Origin: Morchella semilibera
Taxonomy: Eukaryota > Ascomycota > Pezizomycetes > Pezizales > Morchellaceae
Direction: 5' to 3'
Length of the DNA stretch: 64,000 nucleotides
NCBI GenBank assembly: GCA_009192285.1
Contig: WBVU01000016.1
Location: forward strand, 248,001-312,000
Shown in pieces: positions 11,640 through 22,077 of this stretch; the first letter of the stretch is position 1, and every line of letters begins with the position of its first letter. Made by a program: the position numbers and the translations under genes. The notes below the pieces were generated by a model, which worked only from the letters and a program-made list of their open reading frames with translations, ran no database searches and had not been told where the DNA came from.

Positions 11640-13132
11640 ATGCCACCACCAAACATGACACCAGGCCGCGCAGGGAACCTGACAAAGGAGGAGGAAGCAA
11701 AGCTCAAAGAGCTCTGGACCGCCACGCTCACCGTCTTTGGCGTCGCGCCCCCGGCCTCCGCGTCGCCGTCGCCCCCATCCAGCACACCCACCACCACACC
11801 CCCGCCGCCGGAGTCGCCCGAGAAGAAAAAGAAGCTGGGCCGCTTCCTGTCGCGCAGGGGCAAGCCGGACTCGGAGAAGGCAACGGAGAAGGGCAAGGAG
11901 AAGGAAAAGTCCGCGGAGGAACAGCAGGAGGATAAGTATGGGCAGACGAAGGAGTTTAGGGCCGCGCTGGCGAGCCAGACTCCCGCCGAGCTGAGAGACG
12001 CGTTTTGGGGAATGGTGAAGCATGATAACCCCGATGGGCTGCTGTTGAGGTTTTTGAGGGCGAGGAAGTGGGATGTGGAGAGGGCGCTCGTCATGATGGT
12101 GGCCACGATGGGGTGGAGGAGTAAGGAGATGGATGTAGGTTCTTTTTCTCCCCCCCCCCCGCACTCCGCTCTGGCGGCTTGTGCTAATTGCGCGCGTGTA
12201 GTTCCAGGAGGTTATATCAAAGGGCGAGGCGGCATATGCGGCGTCGCCGGATCAGGGATTCATCAAGCAGCTGAGGATGGGCAAGTCGTTTCTTCACGGG
12301 ACAGATAAAGAGGGACGACCAATCTGTGTGGTCCGCGTTAGGCTGCACAAACAGGCCGACCAGAGCGAAGAGGCGCTGGAAAAGTATACAGTGTACATCA
12401 TGGAGACGGCGCGCCTGATGCTGCGGGATCCCGTTGACACCGCCGCGGTCGTCTTTGACATGACCGGCTTCAGCATGGCGAATATGGTACGCCTCTCCCT
12501 TCTACTATTTGCATTGTCCCTGACTAACACGTGACGGCCAGGACTACGCCCCCGTAAAATACCTAATCAAGTGCTTTGAAGCGCACTACCCCGAATCGCT
12601 CGGCGTCTGCCTCGTCCACAAGGCCCCCTGGATCTTCCAGTCCATCTGGTCCATCATCCGCGGCTGGCTCGACCCCGTCGTCGCCTCAAAGATCCACTTT
12701 ACAAAGTCCGTCGAGGACATGGAGGCCTACATCCCGCGCTCAAACATCCTCAAGGAGCTCGGCGGCGACGACGACTGGGAGTACGAGTACATCGAGCCCG
12801 TCCCCGGCGAGAACGACAAGATGGAGAAGGGCAAGGCGGAGCGCGACGCGCTGCTGCGCAAGCGGGAGGCCATGGTCAAGGAGTTTGAGGACCTGACAAA
12901 GAGGTGGATCGCCGGAGAGGAGAATGGGGGGGAGAGAGCGAGGGTGGCGGAGGCCCTGAGGAGGGGGTACTGGCAGCTCGATGGGTATGTCAGGGCGAGG
13001 ACGGTGTATGATCGGACGGGGGTGCTGGGCCAGGATGGCAGCTTGGCGATGTATAAGTATAGGGAGAAGGGGAAGGCGGTGGCTGCGGGGGGGAAGGTGG
13101 CGCCGAGCGCTGCGTTCAATGAGATTGATTGA
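11640..13132 (+). CDS. CSR1: CRAL-TRIO (Sec14-type) lipid-transfer protein, Csr1-like
   Basis: Three exons, 11640-12134, 12202-12486 and 12542-13132, give 456 aa with phase closing. The N-terminus has the typical Csr1-family opening GRAGNLTKEEEAKLKELW, then a Pro/Ser/Lys-rich insert. The CRAL-TRIO N domain follows (LLLRFLRARKWDVERALVMM, about 134-153) and then the lipid-binding domain: FLHGTDKEGRPICVVRVRLH, VVFDMTGFSMANM and the helix PVKYLIKCFEAHYPESLG. VHKAPWIFQSIW and YIPRSNILKELGGDDDWEY complete it. Yeast Csr1 transfers phosphatidylinositol and interacts with squalene; the exact ligand here is unknown. The start at 11640 is the first in-frame ATG, but the frame stays open upstream without an ATG, so a longer N-terminus made by another exon is possible. 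Intron 1 contains 11 C just after the donor side. Confidence 0.86.
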
Positions 13133-13782
13133 ACGCGCGCGCGTAGGGGGGGGGGGGGGTGTTGGGTTTGGTAGATATGTAATTAGTAGCTGGGATTTTC
13201 TTTCTTTTTGTGTTTATGGATTCCTTTTTTTTTCTTCTTTTCTTCTCAGAGGACTTTTTTCTTCTTCGTGGATCCTTTCTGGAGTTAGTATGAGTGGCGT
13301 GGCGGTGGTGATACTTATTCTACATAGAGGGATGGCTTCTTCTTTTGCTTTTGCTTTTGCTCTTTCTTTTGATAAATGGCGTGAGGTCTGCTTGGTTATT
13401 GGGAGAAAGGGGGCTGTAGGTAACTATATATATACCATACATTACATTACACTACATACAAATACCGACATGATGTTGCAAATACATCACATACCGGTCA
13501 CAGGCCATCACTCGCAGACAAAATACAAGATGGGAGGCCCAGAGTGATGCAGTCGTACGCGGGTATCCACAGCCCCAGTAGTAGGGTACAATCCCACCGC
13601 CTCTTATCTGCTGTGTACAAATCCCTGCCTGCCTCGGGAGCGGGGGCGGGGGCCGGAGACATGCAGCCGGTCTTGGCCCGGCCCCTCATATCGCAACTCT
13701 ACCGAACGTCACTACTTTACTATTCACACCCCACCAACTATTAACCAACTACTAACCACCCAACACCAAACAAACAACCAAA
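13133..13782. other. intergenic, G-run after stop
   Basis: 0.65 kb between two plus-strand genes. Fourteen G lie at 13146-13159, just after the Csr1-like stop codon, followed by T-rich sequence (3' end region). The last 40 nt before the HIT start are ACC/CAAC-rich and end in CAACCAAA-ATG, a good fungal translation start context. Confidence 0.6.
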
Positions 13783-13957
13783 ATGTCCACTGCCGCCTGC
13801 CTCTTCTGCCGCATCATCCGCGGCGAGATCCCCTCCTTCAAGGTCTCCCCCCCTTCCTCTCCACACACACACACACTGACACCCCCATCCAGCTCCTCGA
13901 GACAGAAAAGATATTCGCCTTCCTGGACATCCAGCCGCTGTCGCGCGGCCACTGCGT

Positions 13958-14001
<44 letters not shown>

Positions 14002-14393
14002 ACCTCTCCCCCTTCCCCTACGCCCAGACGCTAACAGCGGGCGGTGTAGCTAGTGATCCCAAAGACGCACGGCGAGCGCCTACACGACGTGCCGGACGAG
14101 GAGCTCGCGGAGCTGCTCCCGGCCGCGAAGCGCCTGGCCGTGGCGACGGGCGCGGCCGATTATAACATCTTGCAGAATAATGGTGCTGTTGCGCATCAGG
14201 TTGTTGGGCATGTGCATGTGCATATGGTGAGTCTTGTCCGGGGAGGGGGTGGGGAGGGTGAGCTAACGGGTGTGGGGTGGGGTAGATTCCGAAGCCGAAT
14301 GAGAAGGAGGGGTTGATTGTGGGGTGGCCGGCGAAGGCGACGGATATGGATGCGCTCAAGGCGCTCCATGAGAGTGTTAAGGCGAAGATGTAA
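13783..14393 (+). CDS. HNT1: HINT-type histidine-triad nucleotide hydrolase
   Basis: HIT-family enzyme of the HINT/Hnt1 branch, which hydrolyses adenosine phosphoramidates such as AMP-lysine. Four exons, 13783-13842, 13893-13955, 14050-14226 and 14286-14393, give 135 aa, all joined in phase 0. The sequence has the Zn-binding-type CLFC near the N-terminus, CRIIRGEIPSF, ETEKIFAFLDIQPLSRGHCL, VIPKTH, YNILQNNG and the catalytic triad motif HQVVGHVHVHM, immediately followed by IPKPNEKEGL. Length and order agree with eukaryotic HINT proteins. The second intron (13956-14049) contains 43 consecutive C. It is a tandem neighbour of the Csr1-like gene without functional linkage that I can see. Confidence 0.93.
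13959..14001 (+). repeat. poly-C homopolymer in HIT intron 2
   Basis: 43 uninterrupted C on the sense strand, starting 3 nt after the GT of the intron 2 donor and occupying almost half of the 94-nt intron. The exact count may be affected by sequencing of homopolymers. Confidence 0.85.
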
Positions 14394-14921
14394 GTGTGGG
14401 ACTCGGGGCTAGAAGCTACTATGTATGTAGCTTCGGAAACTCAATTTTTTTAAGAGATGGACTAAAGTTTTAGTTGTGGGCTCTGGCTGGGTAACATCTA
14501 TTTTTTTGCTAACCAACTAGTTTGAAATGGGCCGTGATAAAAAAAACAATAAACTTTTGGCAAATGATAAAAACCCATTTTCCCAGTGATAACCCGCTCT
14601 ATGGTCACCACCGAATACAACCACACCTCCCCTCCTCCTCTAACTGTGACCCCCAATGCTCAGTTTCCCATTATATCTGCACACAGAGTTAGTACTTGGG
14701 GTCAAAGTTTTTCGGTTCGAACGGGTAGGAAGCTTACCGGATAGAAAAGATCCTGTTCCCCTCAGCCGCTACAGAGGGTCTGAACGAACTACGACGCTCA
14801 AAGCTTCGCAGGAAAGAGACTCCGGCGTTGCCATGCATGCGAGATACCTGGGAAGGCCTGCGGGGTCTGGAACCAAAGGCTTCAAGTAGAAGCCTAATTT
14901 TGTGTTAAAAGTCGGCACTGC
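14394..14921. other. intergenic between converging genes
   Basis: 0.53 kb holding the 3' ends of the HIT gene and of the membrane-protein gene on the other strand. AT-rich with A and T runs at 14444-14605. No gene seen. Confidence 0.55.
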
Positions 14922-17061
14922 TCAGGTGCTGCTGGTTCTCGTCGGCGTGAGCGAGTCCATGTAGCTTCCAGTCTCATTCCTGGCCCTGAGCCTATTCTCC
15001 CCGGTGCTCACATAACACACGGCATTACGTCTAGTTTTCTGTGTTCGCTTCCTGATCATTACCCCCACCGCCTCCTCCACCGCCTCCACCTGCCTCTCTA
15101 GTGAGATTTCTGTATGGTAGTCTACGCCGGAATCACCGCTCCCGGTATCCGCTAGGACCCTAAACACTCTCCTCTGCAGGTTCCTCATTTCGCCCACCAT
15201 GGTCTCGAACTCCAAGTGGATATTCTCAACATATCCCCTCGCCTTCTCCTCGTAGCTTCCAACCGCTGTCAGAAGTGCCTGGCTTTCTCGTATCTTGGCC
15301 TTTCGCACGACACTGGCGCTGGGGATTTCCCAGCCAATCCTGGCCCATGGGGAGTCCTCTTGCCTTTCAATGGCGACAAACTCCCGCACTATCTCGTCGT
15401 AGATGAGGTGGTGTTGTTGGCAGAGCGCGTCGAGTGAGGTTGCGATGGACTCTCCGGAGGATATTAAAGCTTTGAGACTCGCGTCTAGGAGGTGTGCTGT
15501 CTTCTTGTAGTTTTCTTGTAGTGGGAGGGTAGCGTGTTCGGTGTTTGCCTTCTTCGGCATGAATGGTATACTGATGTATCGTCCTCGCTGCTGCAACTCA
15601 GAGAACTCCCCTAAAAACTCGCGATTTACTCCTAGGAGCCTAGTTTGGAATAAGAGTTAGCCTATATTATCGATACTAGCGGTTTATGCGTTGAGGAACC
15701 TACTGGTCGAATATTTCTCCAACATTAATCTCAAATGCCTGCAGAGCACTCACACCCTGCCGTGCATCTGCGGAAAAACGGTCTAGTTTTCCTCCTAGTG
15801 TTTCACTGCAGGTCAAATCACTATGTTTAACAACTGTGCCGAGATCATTGACAATCATTTCCCCTTCCTTCAGCAGGCGTGCGAGTGCCGACCCGCCGGT
15901 TGCGCTCTCGATAACATTTTCAAGTGCTATTTCTATTGACATCAGAGTAGGAAAATCGATAGAAGACGAATGTGATGGGTAAGTAGTTTTGTATTGATTG
16001 ATAGCTGTAAAATATGGAGTAGAAATAACTGAAAATAGCGCCAGAATAGCGCCACTGGCAATAAGTAATACAAGAAAGGCCGCCTTTCCAAGTCCAAAGA
16101 GGCAACCTAGACGGAAGACAGTTTGATTTGCGCCCTTTGGAAGCACCATCTCTAGGCTTGTTTTATGCTCTAGCTCCAGCCCGGGGAAACCAAGAGTCGA
16201 TGTTTTCTGGGTGGGGATCTGGGGTGGGTCATCTATTTTGGGTTTTGAGTTACGGCCTAAGGGGAAGTACGAAGAATCAGATATCTTTCTATTACGGAAT
16301 TCTAGGGCTGGGGGAGACGAACCCCTATTACGCTTAGACTCGAATAGACTTGTGAAGCTTGGAATACCACTTGTCTTCCTGCTGGGCACCTCTGGGCGAG
16401 TTTTCCTCTTCTCTTTCTTATAAGCAAACGGGGAGATGATTGGCATATCGTCTGGGGAGCTTGGAGAGGATTCAGGTGTTGAATGGTATGAAGGAGCAGG
16501 AGAAGAAGTCGGTTCCGATATATACACATTGTTCAAAGGTGCTACAACGGTTCTTTGAGAGTCATCATTTTGGGGCCTTCTTTTCTCCAAAGAAAGCCTG
16601 TCCCTTCCGCCATATGAGAGGAGAAACTGAGCAGTTATTGGAAAGGGCAACTGCGGGTTTGGTTGGAAGGTTGGCAAGCCGTTGGATTTGATCCCTTGTG
16701 GGAATTCCTGGAGTTTCATCTTTTCCCGCTTTGCCTGCTGCTCTGCGAGCCACTGGGCTCTCCGTTCGTAGATTGGGACACGGTTGTATTCTGTTAGGAC
16801 CTCAAACTCTGTTGATTGCTCCCCACTGGATAGCTGTTCCCACTCAGCGGAATCACTGTATGGTGTAGTTGGGGTAGAGGAGGAAGGAGACTCATATGTA
16901 TCTTCCTCGAGTTGGTTCAAATCAAGCACAAGGTCTTCTGTAGTCTGTGCAGTCTCCATGGTGACACTAAGGTCTTCTTGTTTTTTATTTATTGGGTTGA
17001 TGTTGTGGGGATCTTTTCCCGGGAGTGAGTTGTCTTGAGGTTCTTCTATTTGGTTGGGCAT
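14922..17061 (-). CDS. uncharacterised single-pass membrane protein
   Basis: Not recognised. Two exons, 17061-15704 and 15639-14922, joined in phase (GTAGGT donor, CTAG acceptor), give 691 aa. Residues 1-310 are polar, Ser/Pro/Glu-rich and probably disordered (TYESPSSSTPTTPYSDSAEW near the start, then several SSP and PSSP patches). A clear hydrophobic segment KAAFLVLLIASGAILALFSV spans about 326-345. The rest (about 350-691) is a helical, charged domain with heptad-like leucines (ENYKKTAHLLDASLKAL, EEKARGYVENIHLEFETM) and one Cys pair, suggesting an extended or coiled-coil domain on one side of the membrane. There is no signal peptide, so an N-in or tail-facing topology cannot be decided. The two large exons agree in style, so the gene is probably real; function is unknown. 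It may be lineage-restricted. Confidence 0.72.
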
Positions 17062-19335
17062 GGGTTGTTTGATTTGATCGTTTTAGTGGTTTGTTCGAGT
17101 TTAGAGTTTAGAGCTATAGAGCTAGACGGCCGGAAATGCTTTAAAGTTCTGCTAACGAAAATCGCTGGGTGAATGGGAACAAAGAAAACAAGAGATCGGA
17201 CAGTGACACGTATTTATCTATTCTGTACAGCGGAATCGAAGTACACTACATATTTTACGGGCGTTCACAAATCCAACCAAAGTACCAGCTATCACGCGCT
17301 TGTATGTCATCCACCGATGTCACTACATACTTGAATATGAGTCTCTCTGTTCATATTTTAAGTGGCATCGGGCGCCCTTATAACCGCAGAGATTCTATGA
17401 CGTTCTAAGTCTCGTGTTTGGTATAGCTGTTTGGCTGGTGGCTGTGATTCATACAAAAGTAAGAATAAAACCAAGCTGACACGGCCGCTATTTGAATAGA
17501 GAGAAACCGTGAACAGAGTAATCTCTTGTTCGTAAATGTTGTTGTGGCTGAGTAGGGCTCGTGAGTTGAGGTTAGTCACACATGCTGGCACGTGCCAAAG
17601 TTGTCAACACCTGGTCGCCCACCGAGATCCAAACCCTACCCCTGGTGATCAACACCAGAACCAGGAATTCACATCGTGAAAAGGATTCACGGAAATAGGA
17701 CCCGCACTCATAAAGCCACACGTTGTATGACCAATATGGCCGTAGTTGGGCCTCGAGCCGCAGCCGTAAATGTACTGGGACTGCCTGTAGTAAGTCCAAG
17801 TCTGCCCGCAACCTTGGCAGGCCTGGTCCTCAGGTTTGTATCTGGCACAACGTTCCTCGTCTGAGAGGGGTAATTTTGATTCCAGGGCATCTCTAGAACT
17901 ACAGGGCCGGGCGACTAGATATATAAGGAGAGGTTTCCCCAGTTTATTCTTTCCCTAATAATATTCGTAGGGTTGCTTGCTATTAATCCTACTCGCCGTT
18001 TCGTTATCATACCATAATTGTAGGAATTTAGGAATTCGGCTTTCTAATCGAAAATATAATTTTTATCTAAAGTCAGAATTATTTAGTTATTAATTCGTGA
18101 TTATTAATACACGATTATTAACCATGCTTACTAATTTCCTGATGGAGGGTACAGGGGAGGGGAATAAGTTGGCGTACTGTACGCCGAATTATGTCCCTCT
18201 ACCCCTGTCAACATACAAAGTACCTTTATTACAGTCGAGTTGTCCTAGGAAAAAAGTGGGCGAGGTGCCCTCTTTAAATAACAGGCCTGCCGATCTGCAC
18301 CCACACCTTCATCTAGCAGATCCTTTCACTGGTAACTTCGCCCCCAAGAGATACTTACCCGGGTAACGCTCCTAAAATCGCGACCGTGAACCTACGTAGT
18401 GATAATAGTTCTAGGGGTACTTAATATCAAGAAAACGTACCAAAGAACACCAAGCTTTGGCTGTATCAGTCTTGTGAACCGGCCTCAGTACTTGCTCATG
18501 AGCACTACTATAAGGGTTTTGGGGTCTGATAGACCAGGTGTTTCCATCTTCTGTGGGTCGCTCCAAAACGGGTTACCGCGTTGACAGTTTAAAGCGTCGA
18601 GGAGTTCACTGAATTCATATGTGATAAGGGAGGGGAGCGGGCCCTTTAAACACAGTGGGGTTGAGGGTAAGTGATTTGGATGGGTTGTTACCCGGCACTC
18701 CCACCACACGTATATAATCATAGGAAATCACGGGACGAGCCTACATTCCCCCAAAAAATATGTCGTTGATCCTCTCAGCTCAATAAGCAAATACTTTTAG
18801 GGTCCTTATATTAAAAAATTGTTCATGATTTTCCACCTCCAATAATCCATGCTACGATAAAAAGAGCAGCGCCTCCACATAAGAGGCGGCAGGTACGTGA
18901 CCCAATTGTTGCTAGGGATTCTCTTTAATAGGTCGTTTTGACATGTATCAGTATTTAGCGGCGTGGTACATGGGACCTACTACATGTGGCTGCAGTTATA
19001 GGTTCCACTAATCAATCTCATGCTATTAATTTTAATCACAACCCTCGGACGAATACATGTGATACCCGGGATTTGTATCATGAAGCAGTTAGGGGCCAAC
19101 TAAACGGTATATGGCGAGTTTAGTAAGAAAGATCCAATTTTCTGAAGGAAACGAAATTAAGATTGTACGGAAATATACTGGAACAATAGCCATAAAACTC
19201 AAAAATGGAGAATATAGAAATAGGAAGGAGCAGCAAATCAACCAGCCCAGAACTCTCCAGAGATATGTAGTTAGATACAGTAAGGGCTTCAAGTAGCAGT
19301 GCTTTCCTTATATACAAGTTAGGAAAGCACGCTAT
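17062..19335. other. intergenic, AT-rich, with inverted repeat
   Basis: 2.3 kb upstream of the membrane protein and downstream of the APH-like gene. It is AT-rich (for example TTATTAATTCGTGATTATTA around 18080-18100) with no supportable gene. A strong inverted repeat lies at 18146-18212 (listed separately). Short open frames near 17572-17811 and 19111-19296 have no recognisable features. Confidence 0.55.
18146..18212. repeat. palindromic inverted repeat with about 30-bp arms
   Basis: The left arm contains ACAGGGGAGGGGAATAAG followed by TTGGCGTAC. The right arm, read backwards on the other strand, is ACAGGGG, then TAGAGGGACATAATTC, then GGCGTAC. The arms meet almost without a spacer at GGCGTACTGTACGCC. 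It could be the fused ends of a decayed foldback or MITE-like element; no target duplication was confirmed. Confidence 0.6.
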
Positions 19336-20877
19336 TCAAGGAGGCCTGATCATACGTTCTACTGCTGTAGTCCACAGTTCTAGAAATGGGTCTAGAAATT
19401 TGCATAGGGGTGAGACCTGCATCTCGTTTTGGAGAAACTCGTCTATGAGTTTCATCACCGGCCCATAAAACCATGTAGATGGTTGGAGGACATCCCAATC
19501 CAGAGCTTGAAACTCCGAAACCCCTTCAAAGAAAAAGGGGTCAAGATCATCTGGTGGCTCGTCTACTATCACTGAAGTATCATCAAGAGTATCTCCAAAC
19601 ATGAGATCTCGGACGGTTAATCTGCCATACGCGGCGTAGTTGTTGTCGTTCATGGTGGAGATTCTCCGGTGATTCCTACGTGCCCTCTGAGTACGGCGAG
19701 CTAGGGTCGCTGCTCTCGCGTCGCGTTCCGTTCGCCAGTGCGCGATCGCGAAATCCCAATGCATATCGGTTGTGAAAGGCATATCCGCTCCTCTTAAACC
19801 CCTGAGATCCTCATCCCAATCGCCGAGGCCGAGGCTGGCAGCATTGATATCTTTGACCGCAAAGCTATAGGGCAGAAACATAGACGTCTCCCAATCTATT
19901 ATCGCATTGATATCCGGCGAGTTGTTGCGGCACATTATGTTGAACCCATGGTGTAGATCGCCATGGTCAAAACAGAAAGGAAAAGTAGCGCCGGGCGCAT
20001 CTAATTCTTCCCATCTCTCGCGGAACTTTCTCGTTTCATATGCCTGAGCGCGGTATCGGATATGATTGGAGAAACCTTCCGGGTTCCAATCGAAGACAGA
20101 CCGAAACCTGGTCATAATATAGGTTAAAAAAGTTTCGTCTAAGGCGCCTTCCCAGTAAACTGTTTCTCTTTCTATTCCTGCCTGACACCATTCCTGTTCG
20201 CTAGCGACGGGGTCCGTGTGGAGATAAAATTTCGGATCCATAAAGCCCTCAAATTCAGCTCCCATTGAACGGTGGCCTATGGCATGATATGGCATGCGAC
20301 CAAGAGCCCCATCCGGCGTCATCCCACCGATCCGGTTCGAGCGTATTTGCATCATTGATAGGCGAAACAGGGCAAGCTGGCGCACAAATCTCCGTTTCTC
20401 CCTGACAGTCCAGCCTAGACAACCAGTTTCCCGATTAGTTGCGCGATAATTTGACCCAAATATATATTCCGAGGCTATATAGACATGCTGTGCTGTAGCT
20501 GTCCCATCCGTTGGATATTCGGTGAAGTTGTCATAGACCTGCGGAATATGACAATGTTGGTGCCTACCGTCCTGGCCCCACTGTGCGGCTTGAAGCATAC
20601 CGCCGACTTCGTTGGCTCTCCGATGGAGGTTCCTAAGCCGCGGCCCAATGCCTTTGTAGATGAAGACGCCTTCGCCGAACTTGCCGTCGCCATGGGTGGC
20701 GGGTCCGGGGAGACGATAAGCATATATTTGTCGTCCCTCATGAGTTGCGCCCATCATATTTTCCCCATCTCGGAAAATAAGGTCCTGATAGCCCTCTCCA
20801 AGCCTGATAAACAGAGCGGGGACCTCCGTCATCATATCTATGGGTACGCGTATTTCTTTGTTGGGATCTTGGTTCAT
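19336..20877 (-). CDS. APH/choline-kinase-like phosphotransferase domain protein
   Basis: Single-exon gene, 513 aa from the ATG at 20877. The kinase-like fold of the APH family (PF01636) is indicated by the catalytic loop DHGDLHHGFNIM at about residues 304-315 and by the metal-binding IIDWE at 326-330, spaced as in APH proteins. The loop is one residue longer than the usual HxDxxxxN (Asn is six positions after Asp). The N-terminal 100 residues lack an obvious nucleotide-binding glycine loop. The C-terminal 130 residues (Arg-rich then acidic) are outside the family fold. Filamentous fungi carry large families of such proteins, mostly without known substrate; a resistance function should not be assumed. 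The gene stands alone, flanked by more than 1 kb of non-coding DNA on each side. Confidence 0.78.
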   Translation of the reverse strand: MNQDPNKEIRVPIDMMTEVPALFIRLGEGYQDLIFRDGENMMGATHEGRQIYAYRLPGPATHGDGKFGEGVFIYKGIGPRLRNLHRRANEVGGMLQAAQWGQDGRHQHCHIPQVYDNFTEYPTDGTATAQHVYIASEYIFGSNYRATNRETGCLGWTVREKRRFVRQLALFRLSMMQIRSNRIGGMTPDGALGRMPYHAIGHRSMGAEFEGFMDPKFYLHTDPVASEQEWCQAGIERETVYWEGALDETFLTYIMTRFRSVFDWNPEGFSNHIRYRAQAYETRKFRERWEELDAPGATFPFCFDHGDLHHGFNIMCRNNSPDINAIIDWETSMFLPYSFAVKDINAASLGLGDWDEDLRGLRGADMPFTTDMHWDFAIAHWRTERDARAATLARRTQRARRNHRRISTMNDNNYAAYGRLTVRDLMFGDTLDDTSVIVDEPPDDLDPFFFEGVSEFQALDWDVLQPSTWFYGPVMKLIDEFLQNEMQVSPLCKFLDPFLELWTTAVERMIRPP

Positions 20878-22077
20878 GTTGTTTTTTCCTTTTGACCTTT
20901 TCTTTTACTCGGTATTGTTAGCTGTCGGTGTTATTTATAATGCTGTAAGCTAGATTGCAGTTAAGAAGGGTGGACAAGCTTGTACTAGATGCAAAGATTT
21001 TTTGCTATAGAATATGATTACGACCCTAAAGTGATGGGCCGTGTGATCTCAGTGTGTATATATATATATATCGTTTTCCCGCCGAGCTTGCTATTCTTTG
21101 TCCTCCTGGTCTAATACGCGGGGCTGCATTGTAATAATTGAGGAAGCTCTTGGCAGTACAATAAATCTGGTAGAACAGGTCTTTGTTAGACTCGTGCGCA
21201 CCTCTGACATTTTGGCCCTTTGTGCTTGCCCCCCCCCCCCGGGGCTATTCTAGTACCTAGGTAGTGTAATGGCCGTTGAGTCCGGTTAGGCCTTGCACTG
21301 ATCTGAGAGCTTCCTCTTCTCCTCTCAAAAAGCCTGAGGCATTGAAGCTCCCTCAAAGGATTAATTCAAAGGCTGATGGTTTCAAACAGTAAGAACTCTA
21401 CTAGCTAGGTGTCCCTGACTAGGCTAATGAAAACAACAGGGCCGCATAGCTGTTTATATAACCAAGTTAGCCAATTATTCTGCACAGCACTCGTTAAAGG
21501 GATAATCGATGCACTTCTACTTACTTCGGCGTAGAAAGCTGTGTGATTACATATCGGTTATAGCGCGGTGATTCCGGAGATAGAGGATTTGTCGAGATGC
21601 AAAGCATGCACAGCTATGAGGTACATGGAGGTACCTGCATGTATGTGTTAGTTAGTAGAAGTCCTGGGCTATTGCTGATAAATCAGCGGGCGGGGGCAGG
21701 TCTCTCGGTTACAGTCTTTCGTTCTTCTTCTTCCCTGCACCAAGGCGGGTAAATTAAACAAGCTCTCTTATCGTTATGGCGTAATGGGGTGACGATGTCG
21801 AGGGAGTTCGACTCGTGATAGGGCAGTTACCCAATATGGATATTCGTCCAACTAGAGAAGAGTAGAGCACTGAGCTGAGCATCTTACTACTGTCTCGCGA
21901 CTTATCACCCCAGTGCTTCCCTGCGGATTTATATAGAGTACTCAGGACCTGTAGACTGATCCCCCCCCATATATATAAGATATAACTTGCAGTTCCCGCT
22001 TCAATAGAATAGAATAAGAAGTAGTTACTCTGCACAATTCCCTCTCTATATCTAATATACACAACATATCCGTGACA
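20878..22077. other. divergent intergenic region
   Basis: 1.2 kb between the APH-like gene (minus) and the oxidoreductase gene (plus). It contains a TA repeat near 21055-21071, ten or more C near 21230 and nine C near 21960. No gene seen; it should contain both promoters. Confidence 0.55.

Noticed and set aside
11351-12106. 251-codon frame antisense to the Csr1-like gene
   Set aside because: Ala/Ser/Val homopolymer-like composition; the plus strand carries a conserved CRAL-TRIO protein.
14656-19296. Two small frames ending in the same KGFK-stop (near 14889 and 19296)
   Set aside because: Only about 12 nt are shared, with no similarity further upstream; treated as coincidence.
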